Shown: positions 1 to 9,093 of the stretch, in pieces
How positions within the stretch are numbered: position 1 is the first letter of the stretch
Layout of the letters: each line of letters begins with the position of its first letter
Assembly: GCA_964548225.1 (NCBI GenBank)
Contig: CAZJQP010000006.1
Span: forward strand, 28,228 to 92,227
Reading direction: 5' to 3'
DNA length: 64,000 bases
Origin: CALMEH01 sp964548225
Lineage (GTDB): Bacteria; Acidobacteriota; Blastocatellia; Pyrinomonadales; Pyrinomonadaceae
Made by a program: the position numbers and the translations under genes
Notes under the pieces: generated by a model
What the model saw: the letters and a program-made list of their open reading frames with translations, nothing else
Databases searched by the model: none
What the model was told of the DNA's origin: nothing

Positions 1-2
1 CA

Positions 3-3000
3 GGGGTTTCCTTACCCGAAAGTTTAGCAAACGCAGTTATCGGGGAAACTCAAAAAAGCCTTCTTCCGGGCATTACCGGAAATCTGGTTACTGATAGCAT
101 CAAAGAAATTGCCGCCTATTCTTATAAAACTTTTCTTAAGAAAATAGCTGGACTTGATGATGCAAATAATTTGAATCACGATATTCAGAGAGCGGTGCGG
201 AAATCCCAATTAACGGCAACTTTTTTTGCAGTTGAAGCCTGCTTATTTGAAAAAACCGATCTTCAAAATTTTGATATAAAATGGTTTAAGGCAGTAAAAA
301 TTTGGCTGAGAAACGAAGAAAATAATTTAGCAAAACTTACTCCGCAAATTTCGCTCGATTTTAACGAAGTTCTTGATATTTTTGATATAGATTCAAGTTT
401 CAATCCTGATGAACAACAGGCAATATTTATCCAAAAAATAAAAGACGAAGTTTTGGGTGAAATTCGTCAAACTTACATTGGCGAGTTCAGTCAAGATGCT
501 TTCAATTTACTATCTGAAAAAATCAACGGAAATTGGAAAGATTTTACGCCGAGCGATGAATTTATTACGCAGTTGCATTTGAGCAAAGACCGAAATCTAC
601 CCGATGACAAAAAGCAAAAAGACCGTTGGTTTTGGCTGATGTGCAGTTTCTTTAACGAAGAATACAAAACAAACGAACGTCTCAAAGCCGCAATGTTGAA
701 AAATCTCGGGGTTGAAAATCACAAACTTTTGACCACTTTGACAGTTGTGATTGGCGAATTAGGAAATGCTGTAAGCCGAATCGAGAAAAAACAAGACGAA
801 ATCCTCGAACTGCTCAAAAAAATTGAACTTCAAACCAATCGTGCGCCTTTCTACTCTGACTATCAAGCATTGGAGTCAAAAATCAAAGTTGACGAAATTA
901 TCAAAATAAAGATCAAGGAAAAAGTATTTGTCGGGCGCGAAAATGAATACAATCGGATTGAAAATTTTATCAATAAAGAAAAAAGCGGCTATTTTGTCGT
1001 CAAAGCTAAAGGCGGTTACGGAAAAACTTCTTTGCTTGCCGCTTGGGTTAACCAAAGACTTCATCAAAATACTATCAACTACGGACAACGCATTTTCCTT
1101 GCCTATCATTTTTTCAATCAAAATGATTCCGCAACTAATCTCGTAAATAATGCTTACACAAATCTCTTACGTCAACTTTGTATTTATCAATCTAAAGAAA
1201 CGTTTCCAAGCGACATTGGCAGATTGCGAGATACAATAATCGGGTTAATCAACGAAGAAAAACCATCGGCGAGTGAACCGCTTGTGATTGTAATTGATGC
1301 TTTGGACGAAGCTGATGAGGAAGTTGAACCTTTTGGGAATTTGCCCGAAGGTGTTTTTGTAATTGTTTCAGCACGCGCCGATGAAAATGAAGAACCACCT
1401 TATTTAGAAAAATGGTTTGAAGCAGTTGGAAGTTTTCAAGACAGAATTTTATTTCTGGATAAATTGCCCAAAGAATATGTTAAAAAATGGCTAGGAATAG
1501 GAAAACTGAACAAATTTCGACTTGGGGAAGACGCTGAATTTGTTGAATCGCTTTATCAAAAAACTAAAGGTTTTCCACTTTATCTCGATTATTTCATTAT
1601 AGATTCTCAAAACAAGACGGTCGAACAGATTAAAGACTCTGTGCCGGATTTACCTGAACATTTCAGTAGATATATAGAGAAGCAATATAACGCTCTTTGC
1701 CGAACTCTAAGTGATAAATGGAAAGAAAAAGTTGAATCTTTGTTTGGTGTTTTGAGTATTTCTTTGGGTTCTCTTTCAAAATACGACGTTAAAAAGCTAA
1801 CAGGGATTTCAGAGTCTGAGATACGAGGCTTGCCATCTGCAATTTGGCGTTGGATTAGAATTCAAAACAAGCAAAATCAAAGCATATTTTCTTTTGACCA
1901 CGCATCGCTTAAAGAAATTTTTGCCAAAGAAATTTTCCTTCACGAAAGAGATGAATTTTTACGGAAAATGTCGGATTATTGCGCGGAATGGCAAATTCAT
2001 CAACAATATAGCAATTATGGCTTGCGCTATTATGCCGAACACTTATTTCAATTACGGCAAGATGAAACACTTTATCAATTAGGACAAGATAAAGTTTTCT
2101 TGGAAACCCTGACTAAAGTTTTTTTCAATGAGCCGGATATTGCTTTAAAAACTTTGCGAACCGCTCTGCGAATAGCAATTATCTCTGATAACGCAATTAT
2201 GATGGCAGAGTTCGGACTAAAACACGCGCATCAGATTTCAAACAAAGTTAAGGCAACTCCATTTGATTTTTTTGAAATTAGTGCTGAAAGTGCCGTTTCG
2301 CAAGCCGAAATGATTTACCAGAGCAACCCGGAAAACGGTATTTTATGGTTTCTGTTGATAGCTGAAAAACTCATCTACGAAAATCGTTTATCCGAAGCGG
2401 AAAAGATAATTGAAAAATTAGTAAAACGTGATCTGCCTAAATTTTCTCATATAATTTGGGCTCGTTTTTCAAGCATCATTTTTCTTTCTTTGAGCGCATT
2501 TTACAATGAATTTACTACTATTCTACAAAAAAAACTTTTTCAAAACGATTGGGTTGAAAACTGGCGGGATTTCTTTGAAAAATCAGATACGGAAATGGTT
2601 TCTGCTGAAAATTGGGAAAATTTATTGAATGAGGCAAAAGAAGGTGAAGATGAACAGGAAATAGCAGAATCGTTACTTTGGCTCGCGCAAGATTGTGCCA
2701 AAGCCGGAAAATATGTTGAGGCTTTATCGTTGGCAAGGGAAATAAAATTAACTTCTTGGCGAAATGAAGCATTAATTCGAATTGCTCAGAAGCACATTAT
2801 CAAGGGCAACCATCTTGAATCTGAAAATATTCTTGCCGAAAGTTTGAAGCCGATAGAAAACGGTGAAAAACAGGCGGCTTACACGGAAGCACTTATTTCT
2901 TTGGCAAAAAGTTATGCACTACAGGAAAAGGATGAAAAATCCAAAGAATATTTTCTTAAAGCATTCAACTTTGCTCAAAAATTGGATTACCCATATTTAG

Positions 3001-3995
3001 TAGATGAAGCATTGATTTCAATAGCCAAAGCCCAAGCAGAAATTGGCAATGATGCTGAGGCATTAAAAATCTCGACAGAAATTATTGGTAACGAATCATA
3101 TCAAAAAGCGATTAGACTTATTGCCAAGATGCAAGCCAAAGCAGGGAAAAACTTAGAAGCATTAAAAACCGTAAGCAAAATAGCTGTCCCGAGATATAAA
3201 GACAAAGCCTTAATTTCGATTGTTAAAATTCAAGCCAGAACAGGTAACTATGAAGAAGCAATTAAAACCTCAAGACAAATAACCGATAATCGTGATGATG
3301 CCTTAATTTCAATTGCCGAAGCACAGGCAAAAGTCGGTGAGAAAGATTTAGCGAGAAAAACAGCCGCGCTAATAAAAGATTTTTGGTCCCGTTTCAAAAT
3401 ACTCGATTTAATTTACGGTCTGGATACTGAAATAGATTTTCCAAAGCTACTTGGATTAGCAAATTCTACAAATGATGAATGGGAACGAGCCAGATCTCTT
3501 ATTTTAATAGGTGAGCTATTAGCCAAAGCCGGCAGAAACCAAAAAGCTGAAATTATTTTTGAAGAAGCATTAGCTATCGCTAAAACAATTACTAATGACC
3601 GACTTATGTTAGCAATTTTCGGTAGTTCTTTAATAAGTATGATTGCTGAAGCGCAAGCCAGAGTCGGAAAAGATGCCGATGCAATAAACACAACCAGAAA
3701 TGCCGCCGATGAGAGCGAACGAGCGGAAATAATGCTTAAAATTACGAAACAAACAATCTTTATCGGCAAACAAGAAATTGCCTTAAAAATTTTAGACTCA
3801 ATTTTAATAAACAGAAATAAATATCTTCCGGAGATTGCCCATATATTCGTTGAAAAAGGAAACAAGGAAACTTTTAAGAAATTGTTTTTACCTGCCGTCT
3901 ATTATTTAGACGCAACTTATAAAATGGTCGGATTGTTGGCTGAGTTGTATCCAAAACAAACTAACAAATTGGCGGAAGTGTTAGACAGAAATTGA
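3..3995 (+). CDS. STAND-type NTPase (NACHT-like) with C-terminal TPR-like repeats, 5'-truncated by window edge
   Basis: The reading frame is open from base 3 to the stop at 3993-3995, so the true start lies upstream of the window; a TTG at 171 is only an internal candidate. The centre holds a P-loop ATPase: 'FVGRENEY' near 930, Walker A 'KGGYGKTSL' near 1009-1035, and Walker B 'VIVIDALDEADEE' near 1285-1325, the arrangement of signal-transduction ATPases with numerous domains (STAND). A short coiled coil (780-830) precedes it. From about 2640 to 3900 come TPR-like helical repeats of the form 'ALISIAKAQAEIGNDAEAL', as in sensor regions of STAND proteins. The N-terminal region (about 3-780) is alpha-helical looking and I do not recognise it; in this class it would hold the effector. 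Known STAND proteins act in antiphage defence or regulation, but no nuclease or other defence gene is adjacent, so the role is open. The next gene follows after 14 bases. Confidence 0.85.
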   Translation, partial: GVSLPESLANAVIGETQKSLLPGITGNLVTDSIKEIAAYSYKTFLKKIAGLDDANNLNHDIQRAVRKSQLTATFFAVEACLFEKTDLQNFDIKWFKAVKIWLRNEENNLAKLTPQISLDFNEVLDIFDIDSSFNPDEQQAIFIQKIKDEVLGEIRQTYIGEFSQDAFNLLSEKINGNWKDFTPSDEFITQLHLSKDRNLPDDKKQKDRWFWLMCSFFNEEYKTNERLKAAMLKNLGVENHKLLTTLTVVIGELGNAVSRIEKKQDEILELLKKIELQTNRAPFYSDYQALESKIKVDEIIKIKIKEKVFVGRENEYNRIENFINKEKSGYFVVKAKGGYGKTSLLAAWVNQRLHQNTINYGQRIFLAYHFFNQNDSATNLVNNAYTNLLRQLCIYQSKETFPSDIGRLRDTIIGLINEEKPSASEPLVIVIDALDEADEEVEPFGNLPEGVFVIVSARADENEEPPYLEKWFEAVGSFQDRILFLDKLPKEYVKKWLGIGKLNKFRLGEDAEFVESLYQKTKGFPLYLDYFIIDSQNKTVEQIKDSVPDLPEHFSRYIEKQYNALCRTLSDKWKEKVESLFGVLSISLGSLSKYDVKKLTGISESEIRGLPSAIWRWIRIQNKQNQSIFSFDHASLKEIFAKEIFLHERDEFLRKMSDYCAEWQIHQQYSNYGLRYYAEHLFQLRQDETLYQLGQDKVFLETLTKVFFNEPDIALKTLRTALRIAIISDNAIMMAEFGLKHAHQISNKVKATPFDFFEISAESAVSQAEMIYQSNPENGILWFLLIAEKLIYENRLSEAEKIIEKLVKRDLPKFSHIIWARFSSIIFLSLSAFYNEFTTILQKKLFQNDWVENWRDFFEKSDTEMVSAENWENLLNEAKEGEDEQEIAESLLWLAQDCAKAGKYVEALSLAREIKLTSWRNEALIRIAQKHIIKGNHLESENILAESLKPIENGEKQAAYTEALISLAKSYALQEKDEKSKEYFLKAFNFAQKLDYPYLVDEALISIAKAQAEIGNDAEALKISTEIIGNESYQKAIRLIAKMQAKAGKNLEALKTVSKIAVPRYKDKALISIVKIQARTGNYEEAIKTSRQITDNRDDALISIAEAQAKVGEKDLARKTAALIKDFWSRFKILDLIYGLDTEIDFPKLLGLANSTNDEWERARSLILIGELLAKAGRNQKAEIIFEEALAIAKTITNDRLMLAIFGSSLISMIAEAQARVGKDADAINTTRNAADESERAEIMLKITKQTIFIGKQEIALKILDSILINRNKYLPEIAHIFVEKGNKETFKKLFLPAVYYLDATYKMVGLLAELYPKQTNKLAEVLDRN

Positions 3996-4009
3996 GAGAG
4001 GTAATTGAT

Positions 4010-5365
4010 ATGAAGAAAAGTTTGGGTGTTTTTTGTTTATTGTTTTTTGTCGGCTCAATTTTATCCTTTGCTCAAAAGTCGAAGGAAAAACCGAACGCGG
4101 AAATAAACAAAATGCTGAAAGAAGTTTCGGCAAAAAATATCGAAAATTCGATTCGCAAATTGGTTTCTTTCGGGACGCGAAATACCTTGTCCGAACAAAA
4201 TAATCCGACACGCGGAATCGGCGCGGCGCGGGATTGGATTTTTGCGGAAATGCAAAAAATATCGAATGATTGTGGCGGTTGTTTGACGGTTGAAAAGCAA
4301 TCTTTTGAACAGCCGAAAGCGAACCGGATTCCGCAACCAACAATTTTGACGAATGTTGTAGCGACGTTAAGAGGCACGACAAATCTTGAAAGAATTTATG
4401 TTGTTTCAGGACATTACGACTCGATGTGTTCGTCGCCGATTGATGCGGTTTGTGATGCGCCCGGCGCGAATGATGATGCTTCCGGCACAGCCGCCGTGAT
4501 TGAAATGGCGCGGGTAATGTCGAAATATAAATTTGATGCGACGATTATTTTTATGACCGTTGCGGGCGAAGAACAAGGCTTGCTCGGCGCGGCGTATTTT
4601 GCCGAAAATGCGAAGAAAAATAATTGGAATATCGAAGCAATGTTCACCAACGACATTATCGGCGGCGTAACGACACAGAAAAATTCGGCTGACCGTCAAA
4701 GTGTCCGCGTTTTTAGCGAAGGCGTTCCCTCAAACGAAACCGAACAAGAAGCCAACACAAGACGTGGAACAGGCGGCGAAAATGACTCGGCTTCGCGCCA
4801 GCTTGCCAGATTTATCAAGGAAACCGCCGATTTATATTCGCCGAAATTCGGCGTAAAAATGGTTTATCGCCGCGACCGATATTTGCGCGGCGGCGACCAT
4901 ATTCCGTTTCTTGAGCGCGGTTTCACGGCTGTCCGATTCACCGAACCAAACGAAGATTATGACCATCAACATCAAAACGTGCGGACGGAAAACGATAAAT
5001 TTTTCGGCGACACCCTCGAATTTGTAGATTTCGGATATGTTGCAAATGTTACAAAAATCAATATTGCGAGTTTGGCACGACTGGCGTTTGCGCCCGCAAG
5101 ACCGAAAAATGTTGGAATGGTTACGACGCGGCTCGGAAACGATACGGAATTGAAATGGGATGCCGTTGCGGAAAGTGATTTGGCAGGTTACGAAATTGTT
5201 TGGCGCGACACAACTTCAGCCGTTTGGACAAATTCGCAATCGGTTGGAAATGTTACGAATTTTGTGATGAAAAATATGTCGAAAGACAATTATTTTTTCG
5301 GCGTTCGCGCCGTTGACAAAGCCGGAAACAAATCGCCCGTTAGCTTTCCGCGTCCGGTGAGATAA
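4010..5365 (+). CDS. Secreted M28-family zinc aminopeptidase with C-terminal fibronectin-III-like domain
   Basis: 451 residues. I take ATG 4010 rather than an upstream in-frame TTG at 3992 because GAGAGG lies about 8 bases before it and the protein then opens with a typical signal peptide (MKK, hydrophobic run, 'SFAQ'). Zinc and catalytic positions of the M28 family are visible: 'GHYDS' (about residue 135), 'NDDASGTAA' (about 155), 'AGEEQG' (about 186), 'TNDIIGG' (about 213) and 'GGDHIPF' (about 295). Residues ~365-451 resemble an FN3 domain ('ELKWDA', 'DLAGYEIVWR', 'FGVRAVDKAGN'). It is likely exported and hydrolyses N-terminal residues of peptides outside the cytoplasm. It sits just downstream of the STAND gene, but a functional link is not implied. 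The gene ends at a long inverted repeat. Confidence 0.9.
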   Translation: MKKSLGVFCLLFFVGSILSFAQKSKEKPNAEINKMLKEVSAKNIENSIRKLVSFGTRNTLSEQNNPTRGIGAARDWIFAEMQKISNDCGGCLTVEKQSFEQPKANRIPQPTILTNVVATLRGTTNLERIYVVSGHYDSMCSSPIDAVCDAPGANDDASGTAAVIEMARVMSKYKFDATIIFMTVAGEEQGLLGAAYFAENAKKNNWNIEAMFTNDIIGGVTTQKNSADRQSVRVFSEGVPSNETEQEANTRRGTGGENDSASRQLARFIKETADLYSPKFGVKMVYRRDRYLRGGDHIPFLERGFTAVRFTEPNEDYDHQHQNVRTENDKFFGDTLEFVDFGYVANVTKINIASLARLAFAPARPKNVGMVTTRLGNDTELKWDAVAESDLAGYEIVWRDTTSAVWTNSQSVGNVTNFVMKNMSKDNYFFGVRAVDKAGNKSPVSFPRPVR

Positions 5366-5367
5366 TT

Positions 5368-5507
5368 TTTAGAGCAGATTTACGATGAATTATATGGTTG
5401 GCGGAAATGCGTCTGTGAAGGAGCGTGTTAAACTGCCAATCAATGACACGCTCTTTCACAGACACATTTCCACTATTACCATATATCTATCTCTAATCTG
5501 CTCTAAA
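5368..5507. repeat. Long imperfect inverted repeat (about 61-bp arms)
   Basis: The left arm 5368-5428 (begins TTTAGAGCAGATT, ends GAGCGTGT) is matched in reverse complement by the right arm 5446-5507 (ACACGCTC to CTGCTCTAAA), with a 17-base loop and scattered mismatches and small indels in the middle of the arms. I could not find a convincing target-site duplication. It lies between two convergent genes, so it may act as a terminator, or be a MITE-like relic. Confidence 0.8.
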
Positions 5508-5543
5508 TCCGTAAAAATCTGCCCAATCCGTCGAATCCGTGTT

Positions 5544-7988
5544 TTATTTTAACTTCACCTCACGCGGCGCAAATGTTTTATCGTCAATCGGAACATTATG
5601 TTTCACGGATTTAACAACCGTTACAGTATCGCCCATTCCGGGATTTGAGCTGACCATTTTGAAAGCCAATTTTATGCCGTCAACTTCGCGGTAATCCGAA
5701 AAAGTTATCGAATACGGAATGCTTTGGTCGCTTGTGCTGGAAGAAACTACGCCGTTTCGTTTCATCAGCAAAAATGTTTTCGTCGAATAAAGTTCGGTAA
5801 CTTTCGTGCCTTTTTCGGGCGTAAATTCGACTGCGTAACATTCTTCGTCGCCGCATTTTTGAGTGCCTTTTATCTCAACGGTTTTATAATTGGTTTTCCA
5901 ATTCAGAAGCGCGAGCATATCTGCGCCCAAACGCATATCTTCTAATTTTTTGCCCGAATATTTTTCGACCGGCGCAAACGTATAAATTTCTTCGCCGCCC
6001 GTGCCGTCAAAAAATTCAAAACCTTTCGCAATTGTTTTGCCGAGCGCGAGAAATGTCATTTCGGTTGCGGTTTTGTTCGGCATTTTCGAGTAAATTGTCG
6101 TTGCGCCCTTCACGCCTTGATGAATCATATCAACATCGCCGACAACAATGCGTGTCTGTATTTTTCGCCAATTCGCTTCACCGCCCGCCGCTTCGATTGC
6201 TTTCGCCATTAATTCATCAACCGTGATTTTTGGCTTATTTTCGGCGGTTTCATTTGCTTTTTTGAATTCAAATTCACCTTCCGGCTGAACAATAACGACA
6301 CTTAAAACTTTGTTTTCGCCGTCGCGCTTGACCTTCAGAAAATATTCCGCTGGCAAAGGCGAAAGATTGAATTGATCTTTTGCTTTTTCGGTCAAAGCGT
6401 AAGGTTGCTGACCTGCAATATTAAGCGTAATTTTGCCGTCCGTTTCAGATTTAATTTCGATTGTTCCATTGCCCGACGGCACGGAATATTTTCCGATAAG
6501 TTCTTTCGCCGCATCATTTGACGTTTTAGTTTCAGCACTGATTCGCGTCAGAGTATAATTGCCCTGCGGCTGTTCCAAATAGATTTCCGTCGCATCGCCT
6601 TGGGCGGGTAGGAATTTCATAAAAAATCCGTCGGGCGCACCTTCAAGTTTGAAATATCTTTCGCCGACTCTTCTTAAAATATAAATCGGCTGATTCGGAG
6701 CGATTGCAACTAAATTTCCGTCCTGAATTTTGATTTCGACATCAAAACCGGCTTCCTTGAAGTTGTATTTACCAACCATTCGTTCCATCGTTTTTTGCGA
6801 TAGTTGGACGTTTTCATCAACCTTGTTCGGATTTCCCAACAGATTTTCCCAAACAATCGGCATCAATTCGTTGCCCAAAGGCGAGCCGGAAACATTCGTG
6901 AGCATTACGAAACCGATGTTTTTTTCGGGAATCATCGCCACCAACGCATTAAATCCGTCAATATTTCCGCCGTGTTCGACGACTTTCAAACCGTTCCAAT
7001 CGCGCAAAAACCAGCCCAAACCATAACTGATTTTGCCGTTTGGTGTGATTTTGTTTTGAACTTTCGTCCATTCGTCAAACCCTTTTTCGCTCAACATACT
7101 TTTGCCGTTGACCGAACCTTTATTCAAAACGAATTGAATCCATTTCGTCATATCGTTCGCACTTGAATTTATCGAACCTGCCGGAGCAACTTCATCAATG
7201 TCGCGGAACGGCAGACGGCGCGTTTCCTTCGTGTCGAAGTTGTATTCGTAGCCGAATGAATAATCTTTCGCCTTCTGCATCTGCTTTAAATCCATCGTTG
7301 AGTTCGTCATTCCGAGCGGTTTGAAAATCTTTTCGGGGACAAATTTTTCCCAAGGCATTTTTTGCACAGTTGCCGTAACTTCACCCGCCGCCGCAAACAT
7401 TATGTTGTTGTAGAAAAATTTCTCACGCAATTTTGCCATCGGTTGCGCTTCGCCGACGACTTGAATCAATTCTTGACGATTTAATTGTCCCGTAATCATT
7501 GCCAAATCCGTGCGATTCAACCCCGAAGTATGCGCCATCAAATCACGGACAGTCATATTTTTATCCGTGTCTGCGTCTTTCATTTTGAAATACGGCAGAT
7601 ATTTTTTCGGCGAATCATCAAGAGAAAGTTTGCCTTCGTCCTGCGACATCAAAACACTCAAAGCCGTGAATGCTTTGGTTGCCGAACCAATTGCAAACTG
7701 CGTATCGGCAGTCGCCGGAATTTTCTTTTCAAAATCTTTGTAACCCAAACCTTTGGCGTAAATTACTTGCCCGTCTTTAACAATCGCCAAAGACATTCCC
7801 GGAATGCCGAGTTCGGCGCGGCGTTTTTCAACCTTTTCCTCGATGGTCTGCAGAGATTTCTGCAAATCCGTCGAAACTTGTGTTTGCGCCCCTGTTTGCG
7901 CGTAGCCGATTTGCGGCAATGAAACCGTAAAAATTGAAAATACTAGTGTTAGCGAAAAAAGAAATCGCAAATATGTTTTGTTAATCAT
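5544..7988 (-). CDS. Secreted serine hydrolase (class C beta-lactamase fold) with C-terminal lipoprotein-sorting-like domain
   Basis: 814 residues with an N-terminal signal peptide ending near 'GYAQ'. Residues ~45-380 form a serine beta-lactamase/D-alanyl-peptidase fold: nucleophile motif S-x-x-K in 'IGSATKAFTA' (Ser about 101), the Tyr motif 'YNN' (about 192) and 'EHGGNIDGF' (about 338). Two beta-rich repeats follow (about 390-590). The C-terminal ~210 residues ('AAGGEANWRKIQTRIV', 'KMPNKTATEM', 'FDGTGGEEIY') look like the LolA/outer-membrane lipoprotein-sorting fold often seen in secreted acidobacterial proteins. It is probably a periplasmic esterase or peptidase. Nothing indicates antibiotic resistance: the length and domain set differ from AmpC. 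It is transcribed alone, convergent with the M28 gene. Confidence 0.85.
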   Translation of the reverse strand: MINKTYLRFLFSLTLVFSIFTVSLPQIGYAQTGAQTQVSTDLQKSLQTIEEKVEKRRAELGIPGMSLAIVKDGQVIYAKGLGYKDFEKKIPATADTQFAIGSATKAFTALSVLMSQDEGKLSLDDSPKKYLPYFKMKDADTDKNMTVRDLMAHTSGLNRTDLAMITGQLNRQELIQVVGEAQPMAKLREKFFYNNIMFAAAGEVTATVQKMPWEKFVPEKIFKPLGMTNSTMDLKQMQKAKDYSFGYEYNFDTKETRRLPFRDIDEVAPAGSINSSANDMTKWIQFVLNKGSVNGKSMLSEKGFDEWTKVQNKITPNGKISYGLGWFLRDWNGLKVVEHGGNIDGFNALVAMIPEKNIGFVMLTNVSGSPLGNELMPIVWENLLGNPNKVDENVQLSQKTMERMVGKYNFKEAGFDVEIKIQDGNLVAIAPNQPIYILRRVGERYFKLEGAPDGFFMKFLPAQGDATEIYLEQPQGNYTLTRISAETKTSNDAAKELIGKYSVPSGNGTIEIKSETDGKITLNIAGQQPYALTEKAKDQFNLSPLPAEYFLKVKRDGENKVLSVVIVQPEGEFEFKKANETAENKPKITVDELMAKAIEAAGGEANWRKIQTRIVVGDVDMIHQGVKGATTIYSKMPNKTATEMTFLALGKTIAKGFEFFDGTGGEEIYTFAPVEKYSGKKLEDMRLGADMLALLNWKTNYKTVEIKGTQKCGDEECYAVEFTPEKGTKVTELYSTKTFLLMKRNGVVSSSTSDQSIPYSITFSDYREVDGIKLAFKMVSSNPGMGDTVTVVKSVKHNVPIDDKTFAPREVKLK

Positions 7989-8053
7989 TAATGTTCTCCG
8001 AAATTTCTATGAAAAATACCGAATCTGATTACGCAAAAACACGGCGGAAAGTT

Positions 8054-8344
8054 CTAATTTTCGTCTTTTCCCGAAAGTTCAATCGCCCGCAAAACGCGCA
8101 GAGTGTTGCGGTTGACGTGCAAACCGAGCGCGACCAGACCGAAACCGACAATCGTGTAAATCGCCATCGCCGTCAAAAGCAAAAGCAGGTGAACGCGGTT
8201 TGAAAAATCCGCCAAAACCAAAAACGCCGCCAAAAAAGCGAGTTCGACAAGCGCGACTCCGACAAATGCAAATTTGTAATTGCGCTCGTTCTGCTCGACT
8301 TTCGCCAAAGTATTCGTCCGAATTTCGTCAAGTTTGTTGTTCAT
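8054..8344 (-). CDS. Small two-helix membrane protein in ECF sigma operon
   Basis: 96 residues. A soluble N-terminal stretch of about 24 residues is followed by two hydrophobic segments (about 25-45 and 52-74) and a charged tail. A good ribosome site (AGGAGA, about 9 bases before the ATG) supports the start. It follows the 32-residue ORF after 14 bases and is third in the apparent operon that begins with the ECF sigma gene. I do not recognise the family. Position suggests a membrane partner of the sigma factor (for example anti-sigma-like), but no zinc-binding anti-sigma motif is visible. Confidence 0.7.
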   Translation of the reverse strand: MNNKLDEIRTNTLAKVEQNERNYKFAFVGVALVELAFLAAFLVLADFSNRVHLLLLLTAMAIYTIVGFGLVALGLHVNRNTLRVLRAIELSGKDEN

Positions 8345-8358
8345 AAATTGTAAATCTC

Positions 8359-8457
8359 CTATTTGAAAAAAATTGCATAAACCATTGCCGGAATTAAAAT
8401 TAAGGCTTCAATCACGGCTAAAACTATAATTGTTTGCTTCATTTTTTTATTGCTCAT
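8359..8457 (-). CDS. 32-residue single-pass membrane peptide, translationally coupled to ECF sigma factor
   Basis: This short ORF encodes 32 residues starting MSNKKMKQ, followed by one hydrophobic helix (about residues 9-30) and ending FFK. Its ATG (8455-8457) overlaps the TGA stop of the sigma gene (8454-8456) in the classic ATGA arrangement, which implies coupled translation. The next gene begins 14 bases after its stop with its own ribosome site. The basic N-terminus followed by one membrane helix predicts an inner-membrane peptide. The overlap, the sensible topology and the tight operon spacing are the evidence that it is real; no homologue is known to me. Confidence 0.65.
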   Translation of the reverse strand: MSNKKMKQTIIVLAVIEALILIPAMVYAIFFK

Positions 8458-9008
8458 AATGTTCTCCGTATTTTTTTTCGCAAACTCTCCAAACCGTAAG
8501 CCAGACGCGATTTTGCCGTTCCAAGATTGATGTCCAAAATCTCCGCCGTTTCCGCCAAAGACATTTCTTCCAAATAATGCAAAACCAAAACGGCACGGCT
8601 CGCAGGTGAAATTTCCGCTAAAATTGCAGGCAATTTTTCAATCAATTCCGGCTCGTAAATCGCTTCCGCTTCAACCGCCGAAATTGCCGCTAAAATTTCT
8701 TCATCGCGGATTTGTTCCGTCCAGCTTTTTTCGCATTTCAAACGCCGAAAAGTTTCTCTCGAAGCGATTCGATACGCCCAAGCGCGAAAAACCTGCGGCT
8801 TTTCAAGCCAACGGAGTTTGCGGTAGATGATGAGAAAAACTTCCTGCAAAACGTCTTCCGCCAAATCTTCCGCGCCGCTCAAACGGCAAATATATCGAAA
8901 AAGCTGCGTTTGCACAGACTTCAAAAGTTCGTCAAAGGCTTGCAAATCGCCCGTCTGCGCCCGCAAGACCAAAAACTTTTCACGTTTTGAGAAGTCAATT
9001 TTCTCCAT
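8454..9008 (-). CDS. RNA polymerase sigma factor, ECF subfamily
   Basis: 184 residues, normal for an ECF sigma factor. Region 2 lies at about residues 25-95 ('RYICRLSGAEDLAEDVLQEVFL', shown here only as landmark positions 37-58, and 'FRAWAYRIASRE'), and region 4 at about 125-180 ('SPASRAVLVLHYLEEMS', 'ETAEILDINLGTAKSRL'). No extra C-terminal domain is seen. It directs RNA polymerase to a small regulon that cannot be named from sequence. It heads an operon with a 32-residue membrane peptide and a 96-residue membrane protein, either of which might control it. A perfect 13-bp hairpin lies about 50 bases upstream. Confidence 0.9.
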   Translation of the reverse strand: MEKIDFSKREKFLVLRAQTGDLQAFDELLKSVQTQLFRYICRLSGAEDLAEDVLQEVFLIIYRKLRWLEKPQVFRAWAYRIASRETFRRLKCEKSWTEQIRDEEILAAISAVEAEAIYEPELIEKLPAILAEISPASRAVLVLHYLEEMSLAETAEILDINLGTAKSRLAYGLESLRKKIRRTL

Positions 9009-9058
9009 CCGTCTATAAAGAGATTGTAACGCCTAAAACTGTTCGGAAAGAATTGTGA

Positions 9059-9086
9059 AAAAGTTTTCCACAGGTGGAAAACTTTT
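9059..9086. promoter_or_regulatory. Perfect 13-bp palindrome upstream of ECF sigma gene
   Basis: AAAAGTTTTCCAC (9059-9071) and GTGGAAAACTTTT (9074-9086) are exact reverse complements separated by AG. It lies between the terminator of the upstream gene and the ATG of the sigma gene. It could be an operator or a second terminator; the T-run on both ends allows either. Confidence 0.55.
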
Positions 9087-9093
9087 CTGCGAA

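Noticed and set aside
24..209. Minus-strand ORF of 61 codons at the window start
   Set aside because: It lies antisense to the open frame of the STAND gene and has no supporting signal.
3..5365. Two-gene defence operon (STAND ATPase plus M28 peptidase as effector)
   Set aside because: The peptidase has a signal peptide and an FN3 domain typical of secreted digestive enzymes, and its own ribosome site; closeness alone is weak evidence.
5544..7988. Antibiotic-resistance beta-lactamase
   Set aside because: The 814-residue chain with extra beta and lipoprotein-sorting-like domains fits a general secreted serine hydrolase; no resistance context.
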